64,000 bases of DNA, taken from NCBI RefSeq assembly GCF_002934325.1, contig NZ_PTIV01000005.1, positions 1 to 64,000 of the forward strand, given 5' to 3'. Of the stretch, positions 17,150 through 29,757 are shown piece by piece; position 1 is the stretch's first letter, and every line of letters starts with the position of its first letter. Source of the stretch: Marinobacter persicus. GTDB taxonomy: Bacteria; Pseudomonadota; Gammaproteobacteria; Pseudomonadales; Oleiphilaceae. The notes beneath the pieces were generated by a model that saw only the letters and a list, made by a program, of their open reading frames with translations, was not told the origin of the DNA and made no database searches. The position numbers and the translations under genes are program-made.

Positions 17150-18892
17150 ATGGCTGGTCAAGGAAACCAAAGCACAGGCTGGAAGCTGAAGCTGGCGTCA
17201 GGGTTGAAGGCCTGGCGTTTCGGCACGGTGCTGGGCGTGTTCCTGCTGGTCATGGCCGGTATTGGTTGGCGCCTGGTCGATTTACAGTTGCTTGATACAG
17301 AGTTCCTGCGTCAACAGGGTGACGTCCGGTCCATTCGGGTGGAATCCATTGATGCCCATCGGGGCGTCATTACCGATCGTTATGGCGAACCGTTGGCGGT
17401 GAGTACGCCGGTTCAGACCGTTTGGGCCAATCCATCACAAGTGGATCCCGATGACCCTGGTCTGACCAAACTCGCCTCCGTGCTTGATCTGTCAAGGGCA
17501 AGTTTGCGTCAGCGTCTCGAAAACTACGCCGGACGTGAATTCATGTTCCTGCGCCGCAAAATCCAGCCGTCCCTGGCCCAAGAGGCGCTGGAGCTTGGCG
17601 TCCCCGGTGTCCATGCCCGCCGGGAATACCGCCGTTATTATCCGGCCGGCGAAGTGACTGCCCATGTTGTGGGGTTTACCGATATTGATGAGCAGGGCCA
17701 GGAAGGCATTGAGCTGGCCTACAACCGCTGGCTGGTTGGCGAGCCAGGGCGCAAGAGGGTTCTCAAAGACAATCATGGGCGAGTCATCAAGGATCTGATG
17801 TTGATTAAAGATGCGCGCCCAGGAAAAGACCTTCACCTGAGCATTGATCTGCGTCTGCAGTATCTGGCCTACCGTGAACTCAAGGCGGTGGTGGAAGCCC
17901 ATAATGCCCGTGGCGGCACGCTGGTGATGCTGGATGTTAGTACCGGCGAGGTGCTGGCCATGGTCAATCAGGGGTCTTACAACCCCAATGACCGTTCACA
18001 GCTGGCGCCGGCCAACCTTCGCAATAAGGCCATTACGGATCTGTTTGAGCCGGGTTCCACAATGAAGCCGTTTACCATTGCCGCCGCACTGGAATCGGGT
18101 AAATACAAGCCGGATACGATTGTTGACACCTCCCCCGGTTATCGTCGCTTTGGCCGCTTTACTATCCGTGACCATCGCAACTACGGAGCGATGGATCTCG
18201 GCGAGATTATTGTCAAATCCAGTAACGTGGGCGCGAGTAAAATCGCCAACGACCTGGGTGGCGATGAATTGCGCACCTTCTATGCCCGGCTGGGTATTGG
18301 CCAGGGCACCGGCATTGGTTTCCCGGGGGAGGCGGTGGGCGTTCTGCCGGCGCGCTCCCAGTGGCAGCCGGTCGAGGAGGCAACCCTGTCTTACGGTTAC
18401 GGGCTGAGTGTTAACGCCCTTCAACTGGCCCAAGCCTATATGGTGCTGGCCAATGGCGGTATTCGTTACCCTGTCAGCCTGATCCGTCAGGATGAAAAGC
18501 CCGAGGGTGTCCGGGTGGTGTCAGAAAAAGTAAGCATGGCCGTCCGCGAGATGCTGAAGGAAGCCGTGGCTCGCGGTACCGGCGGGCGGGCCCAGCCAAA
18601 CCTCTATACCGCCGGCGGCAAGACCGGCACGGTGCATCTGGTGGGCGCAAGTGGCTACGAGAAAGATCAGTACAAGGCCATTTTTGCGGGCATGGCGCCG
18701 ATGGATAATCCCCGGATTGTCACCGTTGTAGCGGTGGATGCGCCACAGGCTGGCGAATATTACGGGGGTGAAGTGGCAGCGCCCGTTTTTGCCCGTGTCA
18801 TGGGGGACGCCCTGCGACTGCTGAACGTGAAGCCTGAGCTGGAAGTCAGCGGGACCAGTCGCCCGCAAGCGGCTGCCGGGGAGAGGGGGTAA
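17150..18892 (+). CDS. ftsI: Peptidoglycan transpeptidase FtsI (PBP3)
   Basis: A 580-residue class B penicillin-binding protein for septal cross-linking. There is a short cytoplasmic tail, one membrane helix near residues 25-45, a dimerisation domain starting with the RGVITDRYGEPLAVS block, and then the transpeptidase. Active-site motifs are STMK (303-306), SSN (357-359) and KTGT (491-494). The family length in gammaproteobacteria is 570-590. It partners with FtsW, encoded downstream. Confidence 0.97.
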   Translation: MAGQGNQSTGWKLKLASGLKAWRFGTVLGVFLLVMAGIGWRLVDLQLLDTEFLRQQGDVRSIRVESIDAHRGVITDRYGEPLAVSTPVQTVWANPSQVDPDDPGLTKLASVLDLSRASLRQRLENYAGREFMFLRRKIQPSLAQEALELGVPGVHARREYRRYYPAGEVTAHVVGFTDIDEQGQEGIELAYNRWLVGEPGRKRVLKDNHGRVIKDLMLIKDARPGKDLHLSIDLRLQYLAYRELKAVVEAHNARGGTLVMLDVSTGEVLAMVNQGSYNPNDRSQLAPANLRNKAITDLFEPGSTMKPFTIAAALESGKYKPDTIVDTSPGYRRFGRFTIRDHRNYGAMDLGEIIVKSSNVGASKIANDLGGDELRTFYARLGIGQGTGIGFPGEAVGVLPARSQWQPVEEATLSYGYGLSVNALQLAQAYMVLANGGIRYPVSLIRQDEKPEGVRVVSEKVSMAVREMLKEAVARGTGGRAQPNLYTAGGKTGTVHLVGASGYEKDQYKAIFAGMAPMDNPRIVTVVAVDAPQAGEYYGGEVAAPVFARVMGDALRLLNVKPELEVSGTSRPQAAAGERG

Positions 18893-18896
18893 AGCT

Positions 18897-20381
18897 ATGT
18901 GCATCACCTCCATCAGCACCTTGCTCCAGGGAATCGTGGTGGTTCCGTCGGTCTTTGATGTGACCGTTCATGGCCTGCAGACAGATAGCCGAAAGGTTCG
19001 TCCCGGCGATGCGTTCATCGCCCTGGCTGGCGCCCGGTCCGCGCCTGAACAGTACGTAGGGGAGGCGATTGCCGCAGGAGCGACAGCGGTGCTGCTGGAA
19101 ACGGATCAGCCTGCCGAATGCCATGAGCATCGGGAGGCCCTCATCGTTCCCGTGCCGGAATTGCGCAGCCAGCTGGGACGTATCGCCACCCGTTTTTTTG
19201 ATCACCCATCGCGGCATCTTCGGGTGATTGGTGTCACGGGCACCAATGGCAAAACCTCCGTGAGCCATTACATTGCCCTTTTGCTGCAGGCGGCCGGCAC
19301 ACCCTGCGGGCTCTTGGGCACACTGGGATATGGTATGCCCGGGCATTTGCGACCGGCGACCCACACCACGCCAGACGTGGTGCAGGTAAATCGTGAACTC
19401 AGCCGGATTCTGGCCGATGGTGGCCGGGCGGCGGTCATGGAAGTCTCGTCCCATGCCCTGGACCAGGGGCGGGTCGACAAGCTGGCCATGACCGGGGCGG
19501 TATTCACCAATCTCACCCGGGATCACCTGGACTATCACGGCAGTATGGAAGCCTACGGCCAGGCGAAAGCCAGCCTTTTCCTGCGTGAAGAGTTGCACTT
19601 TGCCGTGATCAATTTTGATGACCCGTTCGGGCGCCAGCTCTATGGTCAGCTTGAAGGGCAATGTGACCGCGTGCGTTACAGCCTGCACGAAGCCCAGACC
19701 GAGCTTTGGCTCAAACGGTTCACGCCGACAGCCACAGGTTTCCAGGCCCTGGTGGATGGTCAATGGGGTGAGTTTGAGCTGGAAGCACCTTTGTTGGGAA
19801 GTTTTAACGCCGGCAATCTGTTGGCTGCGTTAGCAACTGTATTGATGTTGCGAGTACCGCAGGATGCCGCCGTCAAGGCCTGTGCCAGCCTGGTTCCTCC
19901 GCCGGGAAGGCTGGAACGTTTTGCCGGAGCCGATGGCCGCCAGGCGGTAGTGGACTACGCCCACACGCCGGATGCCCTGGCCAACGCGTTGGCCGCCTTG
20001 CGCCCGCATACCCGGGGTCGTTTGATCTGCGTGTTTGGATGTGGTGGCGACCGGGACCGGGGCAAGCGAGCCGAGATGGCCCGCGAGGCCGAAAAGGGCG
20101 CCGACCTGGTGATTGTGACCGATGACAACCCACGCAGCGAAGCACCGAAAGCTATTGCCAATGACATTATTCAGGGTTTTTCGGGAAGCGCACATCACGA
20201 AGTGCTACATGGCCGGGCAGAAGCCATTGCCCACGCGATTGGAATGGCCGGACCGGACGACGTGGTCCTGATCGCTGGCAAGGGCCACGAGGACTATCAG
20301 GAGATTCAGGGCGAGAAGTTGCGGTTCAGTGACGCCGAGCAGGTCCATGAGTGCTTGCACCAGAGTGGGGGTGTGGCATGA
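18897..20381 (+). CDS. murE: UDP-MurNAc-tripeptide synthetase (meso-DAP adding)
   Basis: A 494-residue Mur ligase that adds the third amino acid of the stem peptide. The ATP loop is GTNGKT with Lys119. The DNPR motif (TDDNPRSEAP) marks meso-diaminopimelate rather than lysine as substrate. The carbamylated-Lys region (EVSSHALDQGRVD) is present. It starts 5 bases after the ftsI stop, behind a purine-rich GGGAGAGGGGG. It ends overlapping murF (ATGATG). Confidence 0.97.
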   Translation: MCITSISTLLQGIVVVPSVFDVTVHGLQTDSRKVRPGDAFIALAGARSAPEQYVGEAIAAGATAVLLETDQPAECHEHREALIVPVPELRSQLGRIATRFFDHPSRHLRVIGVTGTNGKTSVSHYIALLLQAAGTPCGLLGTLGYGMPGHLRPATHTTPDVVQVNRELSRILADGGRAAVMEVSSHALDQGRVDKLAMTGAVFTNLTRDHLDYHGSMEAYGQAKASLFLREELHFAVINFDDPFGRQLYGQLEGQCDRVRYSLHEAQTELWLKRFTPTATGFQALVDGQWGEFELEAPLLGSFNAGNLLAALATVLMLRVPQDAAVKACASLVPPPGRLERFAGADGRQAVVDYAHTPDALANALAALRPHTRGRLICVFGCGGDRDRGKRAEMAREAEKGADLVIVTDDNPRSEAPKAIANDIIQGFSGSAHHEVLHGRAEAIAHAIGMAGPDDVVLIAGKGHEDYQEIQGEKLRFSDAEQVHECLHQSGGVA

Positions 20382-21775
20382 TGCGCGACTTTTTGTTGTC
20401 ACAGGCCTGTCAGTGGTTGGAAGCGCGGCCTGCTGGTGCCGATGCTGACCTGGATTCCCTGCGGTTTAGTGGCGTGTCCACGGACACCCGAACCGTGAGC
20501 GCCGGGCAACTGTTTGTCGCCCTGCGTGGTGATCGATTCGATGGCCACCAGTTCCTGGAGCAGGCTCGGAGCCAGGGAGCGGTGGCAGCCGTGGTGGATG
20601 CAGCGGATAGCTCGGTGGCACTGCCTCAACTGGTGGTGCCGGATACATTGACGGCCCTGGCGGCTCTGGCATCGGGAAACCGGAACGAGAGTGCTGCCCG
20701 GCTGATTGCCATTACCGGCAGCAGCGGCAAGACCACCGTGCGCCAGATGACCGCGTCGATTCTCGAGCGCATGGGGTCTGCGCTGGCGACCGAGGGCAAC
20801 CTGAACAACCACATTGGCGTGCCCCTGACCCTGTTCCGGCTGGAGCCAGGGCATGCCTATGGCGCCATCGAACTGGGTGCCAGTGGGCTGGGCGAGATTG
20901 CCTGGACCGTGGCCCTGGTGCGCCCGGAAGTGGCGATCCTGACCAACGCGGGTCAGGCCCATCTGGAGGGCTTTGGAAGCTACCAGAATATCGTGAGCGC
21001 GAAAGGCGAGATTATTGATGGGGTCCCGGAAAACGGGACTGTGGTGCTGAATCGGGACGATCCGGCCTTTGAGCAGTGGCTGAAGCGGGCCGATGGCCGC
21101 CGGGTACGCAGCGTATCGCTGGCTGGTTACCCGGACGCCGACTACCGCGCCGATAACCGGCAGGTGAGTGAGCAGGGCGTGTCTGCCGATGTGTATGGGC
21201 CGGAGGGGTGGCAATTCCGGCTGGAGCTGCCGCTGGCGGGAGAGCACAACCTGATGAACGCCATGCTGGCCATCGCCGCCTGCCGCGAACTTGGGGCCTC
21301 GGACCAGCAACTGGCAGAAGGGCTGTCCGTCCTGACCCCGGTCAAAGGCCGGTTGCAGATCATCAAGGTATCGGAACAACTGACGCTGATTGACGACAGT
21401 TACAACGCCAACCCGACCTCCATGAAAGCGGCGCTGGATGTGTTGGCCGGTTTTTCGGGCACCCGGGTGGCGGTATTCGGCGCCATGGCCGAGTTGGGAC
21501 AAGACTCGGAGGCGTTGCACAGGGAAGTGGGAGAGCATGCCCGTATCAGAGGCATTGAACGTTTGCTGGCTGTGGGGCCGGGAGGTGAGGCCTATGCCGA
21601 GGGATTCGGGGCAAAATCAGAAGTTATGCAGAACCATGACCAGGCCGTTCAGGCGATCGGGGATACAGCCCCCGGTCCAATGACTGTACTGGTGAAGGGT
21701 TCTCGCAGTTCCGCCATGGATCGTGTGGTGGAAGGCATTCAGAACAAGGTGACAAATTCATGCTGCTCTGGCTGA
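20378..21775 (+). CDS. murF: UDP-MurNAc-pentapeptide synthetase
   Basis: A 465-residue Mur ligase that adds D-Ala-D-Ala. It has a MurE-like N-terminal domain ([27 protein letters not shown]), the ATP loop GSSGKTT, and the ligase C-terminal domain with [15 protein letters not shown]. Either ATG 20378 or 20381 may be used; the first overlaps the murE stop. It overlaps mraY by 16 bases. Confidence 0.97.
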   Translation: MMRDFLLSQACQWLEARPAGADADLDSLRFSGVSTDTRTVSAGQLFVALRGDRFDGHQFLEQARSQGAVAAVVDAADSSVALPQLVVPDTLTALAALASGNRNESAARLIAITGSSGKTTVRQMTASILERMGSALATEGNLNNHIGVPLTLFRLEPGHAYGAIELGASGLGEIAWTVALVRPEVAILTNAGQAHLEGFGSYQNIVSAKGEIIDGVPENGTVVLNRDDPAFEQWLKRADGRRVRSVSLAGYPDADYRADNRQVSEQGVSADVYGPEGWQFRLELPLAGEHNLMNAMLAIAACRELGASDQQLAEGLSVLTPVKGRLQIIKVSEQLTLIDDSYNANPTSMKAALDVLAGFSGTRVAVFGAMAELGQDSEALHREVGEHARIRGIERLLAVGPGGEAYAEGFGAKSEVMQNHDQAVQAIGDTAPGPMTVLVKGSRSSAMDRVVEGIQNKVTNSCCSG

Positions 21776-22845
21776 CAGAGATACTCTCACAATATTTCAC
21801 GGCGCTGACGGTGTTTCAGTACCTGACCCTGCGCGCCATTCTGGGCGTGTTGACGGCGCTGTTGATCTCGCTGCTGATTGGGCCGTTCATGATCCGCAAG
21901 CTCAGTCAGTACCAGATTGGCCAGGCGGTAAGAGACGACGGACCCCAGACACATCTGAGCAAGGCCGGCACGCCCACCATGGGCGGTGCGCTGATCCTGG
22001 TGGCTATTGCCGTTTCCACATTGCTTTGGGCGGATCTGGGTAACCGCTACGTCTGGGTGGTGCTGCTCGTTACCATGCTATTCGGTGTGATTGGCTGGAT
22101 TGATGACTACCGGAAGGTGGTTGAGCGCAATCCGCGCGGCCTGCCGGGGCGCTGGAAATACTTCTGGCAGTCGGTGATCGGTGCTGCTGCGGCCATTGTG
22201 TTGTATTTCAGTTCTTCACTGCCTCAGGAGACCTCCTTGTATTTGCCGTTCCTGAAAAACGTGTCGATCACCATGGGGCCGGTTCTGTTCATCCTGCTCT
22301 CATATTTCGTGATCGTCGGTAGCAGTAATGCGGTCAATCTCACCGATGGCCTGGATGGCCTGGCGATCATGCCCACTGTCATGGTGGCGGGTGCCCTGGC
22401 TATTTTTGCCTACGTCACCGGGCACGCGCAGTTTGCCGAATACCTGCTGATTCCCCACTTGCCGGGGGTGGGCGAGTTGATCGTGTTCTGTTGCGCGCTG
22501 GTGGGCGCCGGGCTGGGCTTTCTCTGGTTCAACACCTATCCGGCCCAGGTCTTTATGGGCGATGTGGGTGCCCTTGCGCTGGGCGCTGCCCTGGGCGTGG
22601 TGGCGGTTATTGTTCGTCAGGAAATTGTACTGTTCATTATGGGTGGCGTTTTTGTGATGGAAACCATCTCGGTGATCCTGCAAGTGGCGTCGTTCAAGCT
22701 GACCGGGCGCCGGATCTTCCGGATGGCGCCGCTTCATCATCATTTTGAATTGAAGGGCTGGCCCGAGCCGCGCGTTATCGTGCGGTTCTGGGTCATTACC
22801 GTGGTTCTCGTATTGATTGGCCTGGCCAGTCTGAAAATCCGATAG
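21760..22845 (+). CDS. mraY: Phospho-MurNAc-pentapeptide translocase MraY
   Basis: A 361-residue integral membrane enzyme (E. coli 360) that transfers phospho-MurNAc-pentapeptide to undecaprenyl phosphate, making lipid I. About ten hydrophobic helices can be seen. Conserved cytoplasmic motifs include [41 protein letters not shown] and the HHHFELKGW block. It starts inside murF. Confidence 0.98.
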   Translation: MLLWLTEILSQYFTALTVFQYLTLRAILGVLTALLISLLIGPFMIRKLSQYQIGQAVRDDGPQTHLSKAGTPTMGGALILVAIAVSTLLWADLGNRYVWVVLLVTMLFGVIGWIDDYRKVVERNPRGLPGRWKYFWQSVIGAAAAIVLYFSSSLPQETSLYLPFLKNVSITMGPVLFILLSYFVIVGSSNAVNLTDGLDGLAIMPTVMVAGALAIFAYVTGHAQFAEYLLIPHLPGVGELIVFCCALVGAGLGFLWFNTYPAQVFMGDVGALALGAALGVVAVIVRQEIVLFIMGGVFVMETISVILQVASFKLTGRRIFRMAPLHHHFELKGWPEPRVIVRFWVITVVLVLIGLASLKIR

Positions 22846-22860
22846 GAAGCTGTTACGACT

Positions 22861-24201
22861 ATGAGTCTCATTGTTTCGGATCGTCGCACATTGATCGTAG
22901 GGCTCGGTAAAACCGGGCTTTCCTGCGTGCGCTATCTGTCCGAACAGGGCCGTGAGATCGCCGTGGTCGACAGCCGGCAGAATCCGCCGGGCCTGGATGA
23001 ACTGAAGGCTGGTTGGCCGGATGTACCGGTGCACCTGGGCGCGTTTGATGCCGAGTATTTTGCCAACTTCAACGAACTGGTGGTTAGCCCGGGGATCAAT
23101 ATCGCCGAGCCCGCGATTGCCGGTGCGGCTGAAAAAGGGGCCTTGATCCGGGGTGACATTGACCTGTTCGCCGAGGCCGCCGATGCCCCGATCATTGCCA
23201 TCACCGGGTCAAACGGTAAAACCACCGTCACCACCCTGCTGGGGAAGATGGCAAAGGCCGCCGGTCGCAACGTCCAGGTGGGTGGCAACATCGGTACCCC
23301 GGCCCTGGACCTGCTGGGCCAGGGCGCGGACCTGTACATTCTGGAAGTCTCCAGTTTTCAGCTGGAAACCACTCACGAGCTGGGGGCGTTGGCAGCAACG
23401 GTATTAAACGTCAGCGACGACCACATGGATCGTTACCCGGACAAGATGGCGTATTTCCAGGCCAAGCAGCGGATCTACAACGGTTGCCAGAATGCCATCG
23501 TCAACCTGGACGATGCCCTCAGCACGCCCATGGCTAGGGACACCCTGCGCTTCCTCTGCTTTGGCTTTAATCGGGTGAACCCGGAGACCTTCAGTACCCG
23601 GGATGACGAGCAAGGCACCTGGATCACCTTCGGCTTTGACAACCTGTTGCTCGACAGCGAATTGAAACTGATGGGCCGACACAACATCAGTAACGTGATG
23701 GCGTCCCTAGCGCTGGGACATGCGGCGGGCCTGCCGATGGACACCATGTTGGAGGTGGCTCGGAGCTTCCGGGGGTTGCCACACCGGTGCGAATTTATCC
23801 GCAGCCTGGCTGGTGTGGAATACATCAACGACTCCAAAGGCACCAACGTCGGCGCCACGGTGGCGGCGATTGAGAGCCTGGCTCCGGTCCAGGGGAAAAT
23901 CGTCCTGATCGCCGGCGGTGATGGCAAAGGCGCTGATTTTGGCCCGTTGGCCGAGCCCGTGGCGCATCATTGCCGCGCGCTGGTACTGATTGGGCAGGAC
24001 GCAGATGCCATTGCCACAGCGGTGGGCTCACCCGTGCCGGTGATTCGCGCCCAAACTCTTGCCGAGGCGGTAACGAGGGCGGGTGCCCTGGCAGAGGCGG
24101 GTGACCGGGTGCTGTTGTCCCCGGCCTGCGCCAGCTTTGACATGTTCGACAGCTACAACGACCGCGGTGACCAGTTCCGCGCACTGGTGGAGGGGCTGTG
24201 A
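22861..24201 (+). CDS. murD: UDP-MurNAc-L-alanine:D-glutamate ligase
   Basis: A 446-residue Mur ligase that adds D-glutamate. It has an N-terminal Rossmann-like UDP domain (LIVGLGKTGLSCVRYL), the ATP loop GSNGKTT, LEVSSFQLE and NDSKGTNVGAT. The start is 15 bases after mraY. Its stop codon overlaps the ftsW start. Confidence 0.97.
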   Translation: MSLIVSDRRTLIVGLGKTGLSCVRYLSEQGREIAVVDSRQNPPGLDELKAGWPDVPVHLGAFDAEYFANFNELVVSPGINIAEPAIAGAAEKGALIRGDIDLFAEAADAPIIAITGSNGKTTVTTLLGKMAKAAGRNVQVGGNIGTPALDLLGQGADLYILEVSSFQLETTHELGALAATVLNVSDDHMDRYPDKMAYFQAKQRIYNGCQNAIVNLDDALSTPMARDTLRFLCFGFNRVNPETFSTRDDEQGTWITFGFDNLLLDSELKLMGRHNISNVMASLALGHAAGLPMDTMLEVARSFRGLPHRCEFIRSLAGVEYINDSKGTNVGATVAAIESLAPVQGKIVLIAGGDGKGADFGPLAEPVAHHCRALVLIGQDADAIATAVGSPVPVIRAQTLAEAVTRAGALAEAGDRVLLSPACASFDMFDSYNDRGDQFRALVEGL

Positions 24202-25397
24202 TGCAGGCGACCGACACGATGCCAGTGAACTCAACGCCAAAGTTTGAGCTCCAGCCACTGACGGTGCTGGTGGTGAGTGCCTTTGCATTGCTGGTTATCG
24301 GTGTGGTCATGATCTCATCGGCTTCCATGGATGTGGCAGCCGCCACCATGGGTAATGCCTATCACTATGTGGTGCGCCAGGTGATTTTTGCCCTGATGGG
24401 CTGCGCAGCGGCGCTGGTGGCCGTCAATGTGCCGATTTCCTGGTGGGAGCGAAGCGGCTGGTTGTTGCTGGCGATTGGCATGGTTTCATTGGCACTGATG
24501 ATGACCCCCCTGGCGCTGACGGTGAATGGCTCTACCCGTTGGCTGCCACTCGGGCTGTTCAACGTGCAGGTATCCGAGATTGCCAAGCTGTGCCTGATCG
24601 CCTATCTCGCCGGTTACGTCGTCCGTCGCCGGGAGGAATTGATCAATACCTGGCCCGGGTTCCTGAAGCCGATCCTGGTGCTGATTGTTGCGACGTTGTT
24701 GCTGCTCATGCAGCCGGACTTCGGCGCGACGGTGGTTCTGGTAACGGCGTCGGCCGCCATGATTTTTCTCAGTGGCGTGCGTCTGAACCGGTTTGTGCCG
24801 CTGATTGTGCTGCTGGCGGCCAGTGGCGTTGGACTGGTGGTCAGCGAACCCTACCGTTTGAAGCGGGTGGTGAGCTATCTGGACCCGTGGCAGGACCAGT
24901 TCAACACGGGATATCAGCTGACCCAATCCCTGATTGCTTTTGGTCGGGGTGAATGGACCGGGGTGGGGCTGGGTAACTCCATCCAGAAACTGTTCTTTCT
25001 GCCGGAGGCGCATACCGATTTCATCTTCGCCATCATCTCCGAAGAATTCGGCCTGTTGGGTGCCCTGTTTGTGCTGTTCCTGTTTGTCGCACTCGTGGTC
25101 AGTGGCTTTGTTATCGCCCGGCGGGCGGAGAAGGCGAGCATGCCGTTTGCCGCCTGTTTCAGTTACGGCATTTCCATGCTGATTGGGTTGCAGGCCGGCA
25201 TCAACATGGCGGTCAGCACGGGGTTGCTGCCCACCAAGGGACTGACCCTGCCTTTGGTCAGTTATGGCGGTTCGAGCCTGATGGTGACCTGTGCCTGTCT
25301 GGGTATTCTGGCGCGGGTGGAGATGGAACGACTGGACAAGCAGCGCATGGCTTCGGAGCAGGCGGGTAACCCGCGGGGAGGAGCCGCCTATGACTAA
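24201..25397 (+). CDS. ftsW: Septal peptidoglycan glycosyltransferase FtsW
   Basis: A 398-residue SEDS-family polymerase that works with FtsI at the septum. About ten membrane helices are visible, with GSTRWLPLG, QPDFGATVV, GYQLTQSLIAFGRG and the C-terminal GLTLPLVSYGGSSL motif. ATG 24201 follows GGAGGGG by 5 bases; GTG 24198 would add one residue. It overlaps murG by 8 bases. Confidence 0.97.
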   Translation: MQATDTMPVNSTPKFELQPLTVLVVSAFALLVIGVVMISSASMDVAAATMGNAYHYVVRQVIFALMGCAAALVAVNVPISWWERSGWLLLAIGMVSLALMMTPLALTVNGSTRWLPLGLFNVQVSEIAKLCLIAYLAGYVVRRREELINTWPGFLKPILVLIVATLLLLMQPDFGATVVLVTASAAMIFLSGVRLNRFVPLIVLLAASGVGLVVSEPYRLKRVVSYLDPWQDQFNTGYQLTQSLIAFGRGEWTGVGLGNSIQKLFFLPEAHTDFIFAIISEEFGLLGALFVLFLFVALVVSGFVIARRAEKASMPFAACFSYGISMLIGLQAGINMAVSTGLLPTKGLTLPLVSYGGSSLMVTCACLGILARVEMERLDKQRMASEQAGNPRGGAAYD

Positions 25398-26467
25398 TCA
25401 GCGTCGTTTCCTGATGATGGCCGGTGGCACCGGTGGTCACGTTTTCCCCGCCCTGGCTACGGCCCGGGCGCTGCAGGAGCAGGGGCACCAGGTTTACTGG
25501 CTGGGAGCCTCCGGCGGTATGGAAGAGCGATTGATTGGCGAAACCGACATCCCTCTTTCGCTGATCCATATTTCCGGTTTGCGAGGTAAGGGCAAGTTGG
25601 CCTTGCTGACGGCACCGTTCCGCCTGATGCGGGCGTTGGGCGAGGCCTGGACGGTATTGCGCCAGATTCGGCCGGATTGCGTGGTTGGCATGGGCGGTTT
25701 TGTCACCGGGCCCGGTGGTGTGGCCGCGTGGCTGCAAAGGCGGCCGCTGGTCATCCATGAGCAGAATGCGGTGGCGGGCATGACCAACCGCTGGCTGACA
25801 CGGTTTGCCCACACCGTGCTGGAGGCCTTTCCGGACAGCTTTGGCGCCCAGGTGGTAACCCGCTGCACTGGTAACCCGGTCCGAAAGGACCTGGCCAACC
25901 TGCCGACGCCGGAACGGCGGCTCGAAGGACGCTCAGGGCCTCTGCGGGTGCTGGTGATAGGCGGCAGCCTGGGTGCCCGGGTATTTAACGAACAGGTGCC
26001 CCAGGCGCTCGCGTTGTTGCCCGAAGAAGACCGTCCGCAGGTCCGTCACCAGTGTGGTGAACGCAACCATGAAGACGCGGAACAGGCCTATGAAAAGGCC
26101 GGCGTCGCAGCCTCGGTGGAGCCGTTCATTCGAGACATGGCCGAGGCCTATGCCTGGGCGGATGTGGTGATCTGCCGTGCCGGCGCGCTGACGATCTCCG
26201 AACTGTGCGCCGCAGGTATTGGTGCGGTATTGGTGCCATTCCCGCATGCGGTGGATGATCATCAGACCCGAAATGCCGAACACATGTTGAAGGCGGGTGG
26301 CGCTTACCTGGTGCCGCAGCCCCAACTGACGCCCGAAGTGCTGGCAGACACCCTGAAAGGGCTGGCCGGTGATCGAAACAAAGTGATGAACATGGCGATG
26401 GCCGCCCGCTCGCTGGCCCGCCCGGATGCAACGGAGAGAGTCGTGAATTACTGTCTGGAGGCCGCCA

Positions 26468-26475
<8 letters not shown>
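25390..26475 (+). CDS. murG: Lipid II synthase MurG
   Basis: A 361-residue GT28 glycosyltransferase that adds GlcNAc to lipid I on the inner face of the membrane. It has the N-terminal [12 protein letters not shown] loop, the [12 protein letters not shown] block and the UDP-sugar site [18 protein letters not shown] 25390 gives the family N-terminus and overlaps ftsW. A frame open upstream to 25291 is discounted because it lies in ftsW. Confidence 0.97.
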
Positions 26476-28880
<2,405 letters not shown>

Positions 28881-28881
28881 C

Positions 28882-29721
28882 ATGTTGACAACGCTGCTGG
28901 TGAGAACGCGGGCCGTGCCGCCCGATCCTCCCAGGCGCCGGGGAGCGACAACCCTGGGCCCGGAGCCGGACCGGTTTGGTCTGGTCAAGGCAGTGTTGGC
29001 GGCGGTGCCCTGGTTGAAAGTGGGTATTGGCGCAACCGTGGTTCTACTGGCGGCCATGCTGCCCTGGGCCATGGACCGGGCCTTGACGGCCATGGACCAG
29101 CAGATCGTGGCGGTGGACGTTCACGGTGACTTTATCGGAGAAAGCCGGGTAGCCATCGAGCGGGCTGCCGGTGAATGGGTGGGCAAGAGTTACTTTGCCA
29201 CTGATCTGGAAGCCATCAAGTCGGAGCTTGAACAGCGTCCCTGGGTGGCCTCTGCCGCAGTCAAACGGGTTTGGCCTGGACGGCTGGAAATCGATATCCG
29301 GGAAAAGAAACCGTTGGCCTACTGGACCGATGGCCGCCTGGTCAGCCGTTCGGGCGAGCTGTTTACGCCGCCCAATCCTGAGGTGGCCGGACGTTTGCCG
29401 CGATTGGCTGGGCCGGACGAGCGGGTGCGCGAAGTGATTACCATGGCCCGGACCATGAGTGAGCGGCTGGTTGGGCACGGACTTGGCTTTGCGGGGTTGT
29501 CGCTGGAAACCCGAGGGGCCTGGACATTGACGCTTAACAGTGGCGTTGAGGTGGTATTGGGTCGCGACCAGGTGTCGCGGCGCTTTGAACGATTCATAAC
29601 AGTGTACGAAAACCGGCTGGCATCGAGATTGAACGAAGTCAGTCGGGTTGATGCCCGCTACTCCAACGGTGTGGCGGTGCAGTGGAAGGCGGATGTGGCC
29701 ATGGCCACTCCGAAATCCTGA
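28882..29721 (+). CDS. ftsQ: Cell division protein FtsQ
   Basis: A 279-residue bitopic protein. A basic Pro-rich cytoplasmic tail leads to one membrane helix (about residues 45-65, VGIGATVVLLAAMLPWAM). A POTRA domain (about 70-140, ending KRVWPGRLEIDIREKKPLAYW) and the FtsQ beta domain follow. It starts right after the ddl stop and is followed by ftsA, the standard order. Confidence 0.95.
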   Translation: MLTTLLVRTRAVPPDPPRRRGATTLGPEPDRFGLVKAVLAAVPWLKVGIGATVVLLAAMLPWAMDRALTAMDQQIVAVDVHGDFIGESRVAIERAAGEWVGKSYFATDLEAIKSELEQRPWVASAAVKRVWPGRLEIDIREKKPLAYWTDGRLVSRSGELFTPPNPEVAGRLPRLAGPDERVREVITMARTMSERLVGHGLGFAGLSLETRGAWTLTLNSGVEVVLGRDQVSRRFERFITVYENRLASRLNEVSRVDARYSNGVAVQWKADVAMATPKS

Positions 29722-29757
29722 TAACGATTATTACGAACCTGGGGTTTGGTGAAACAC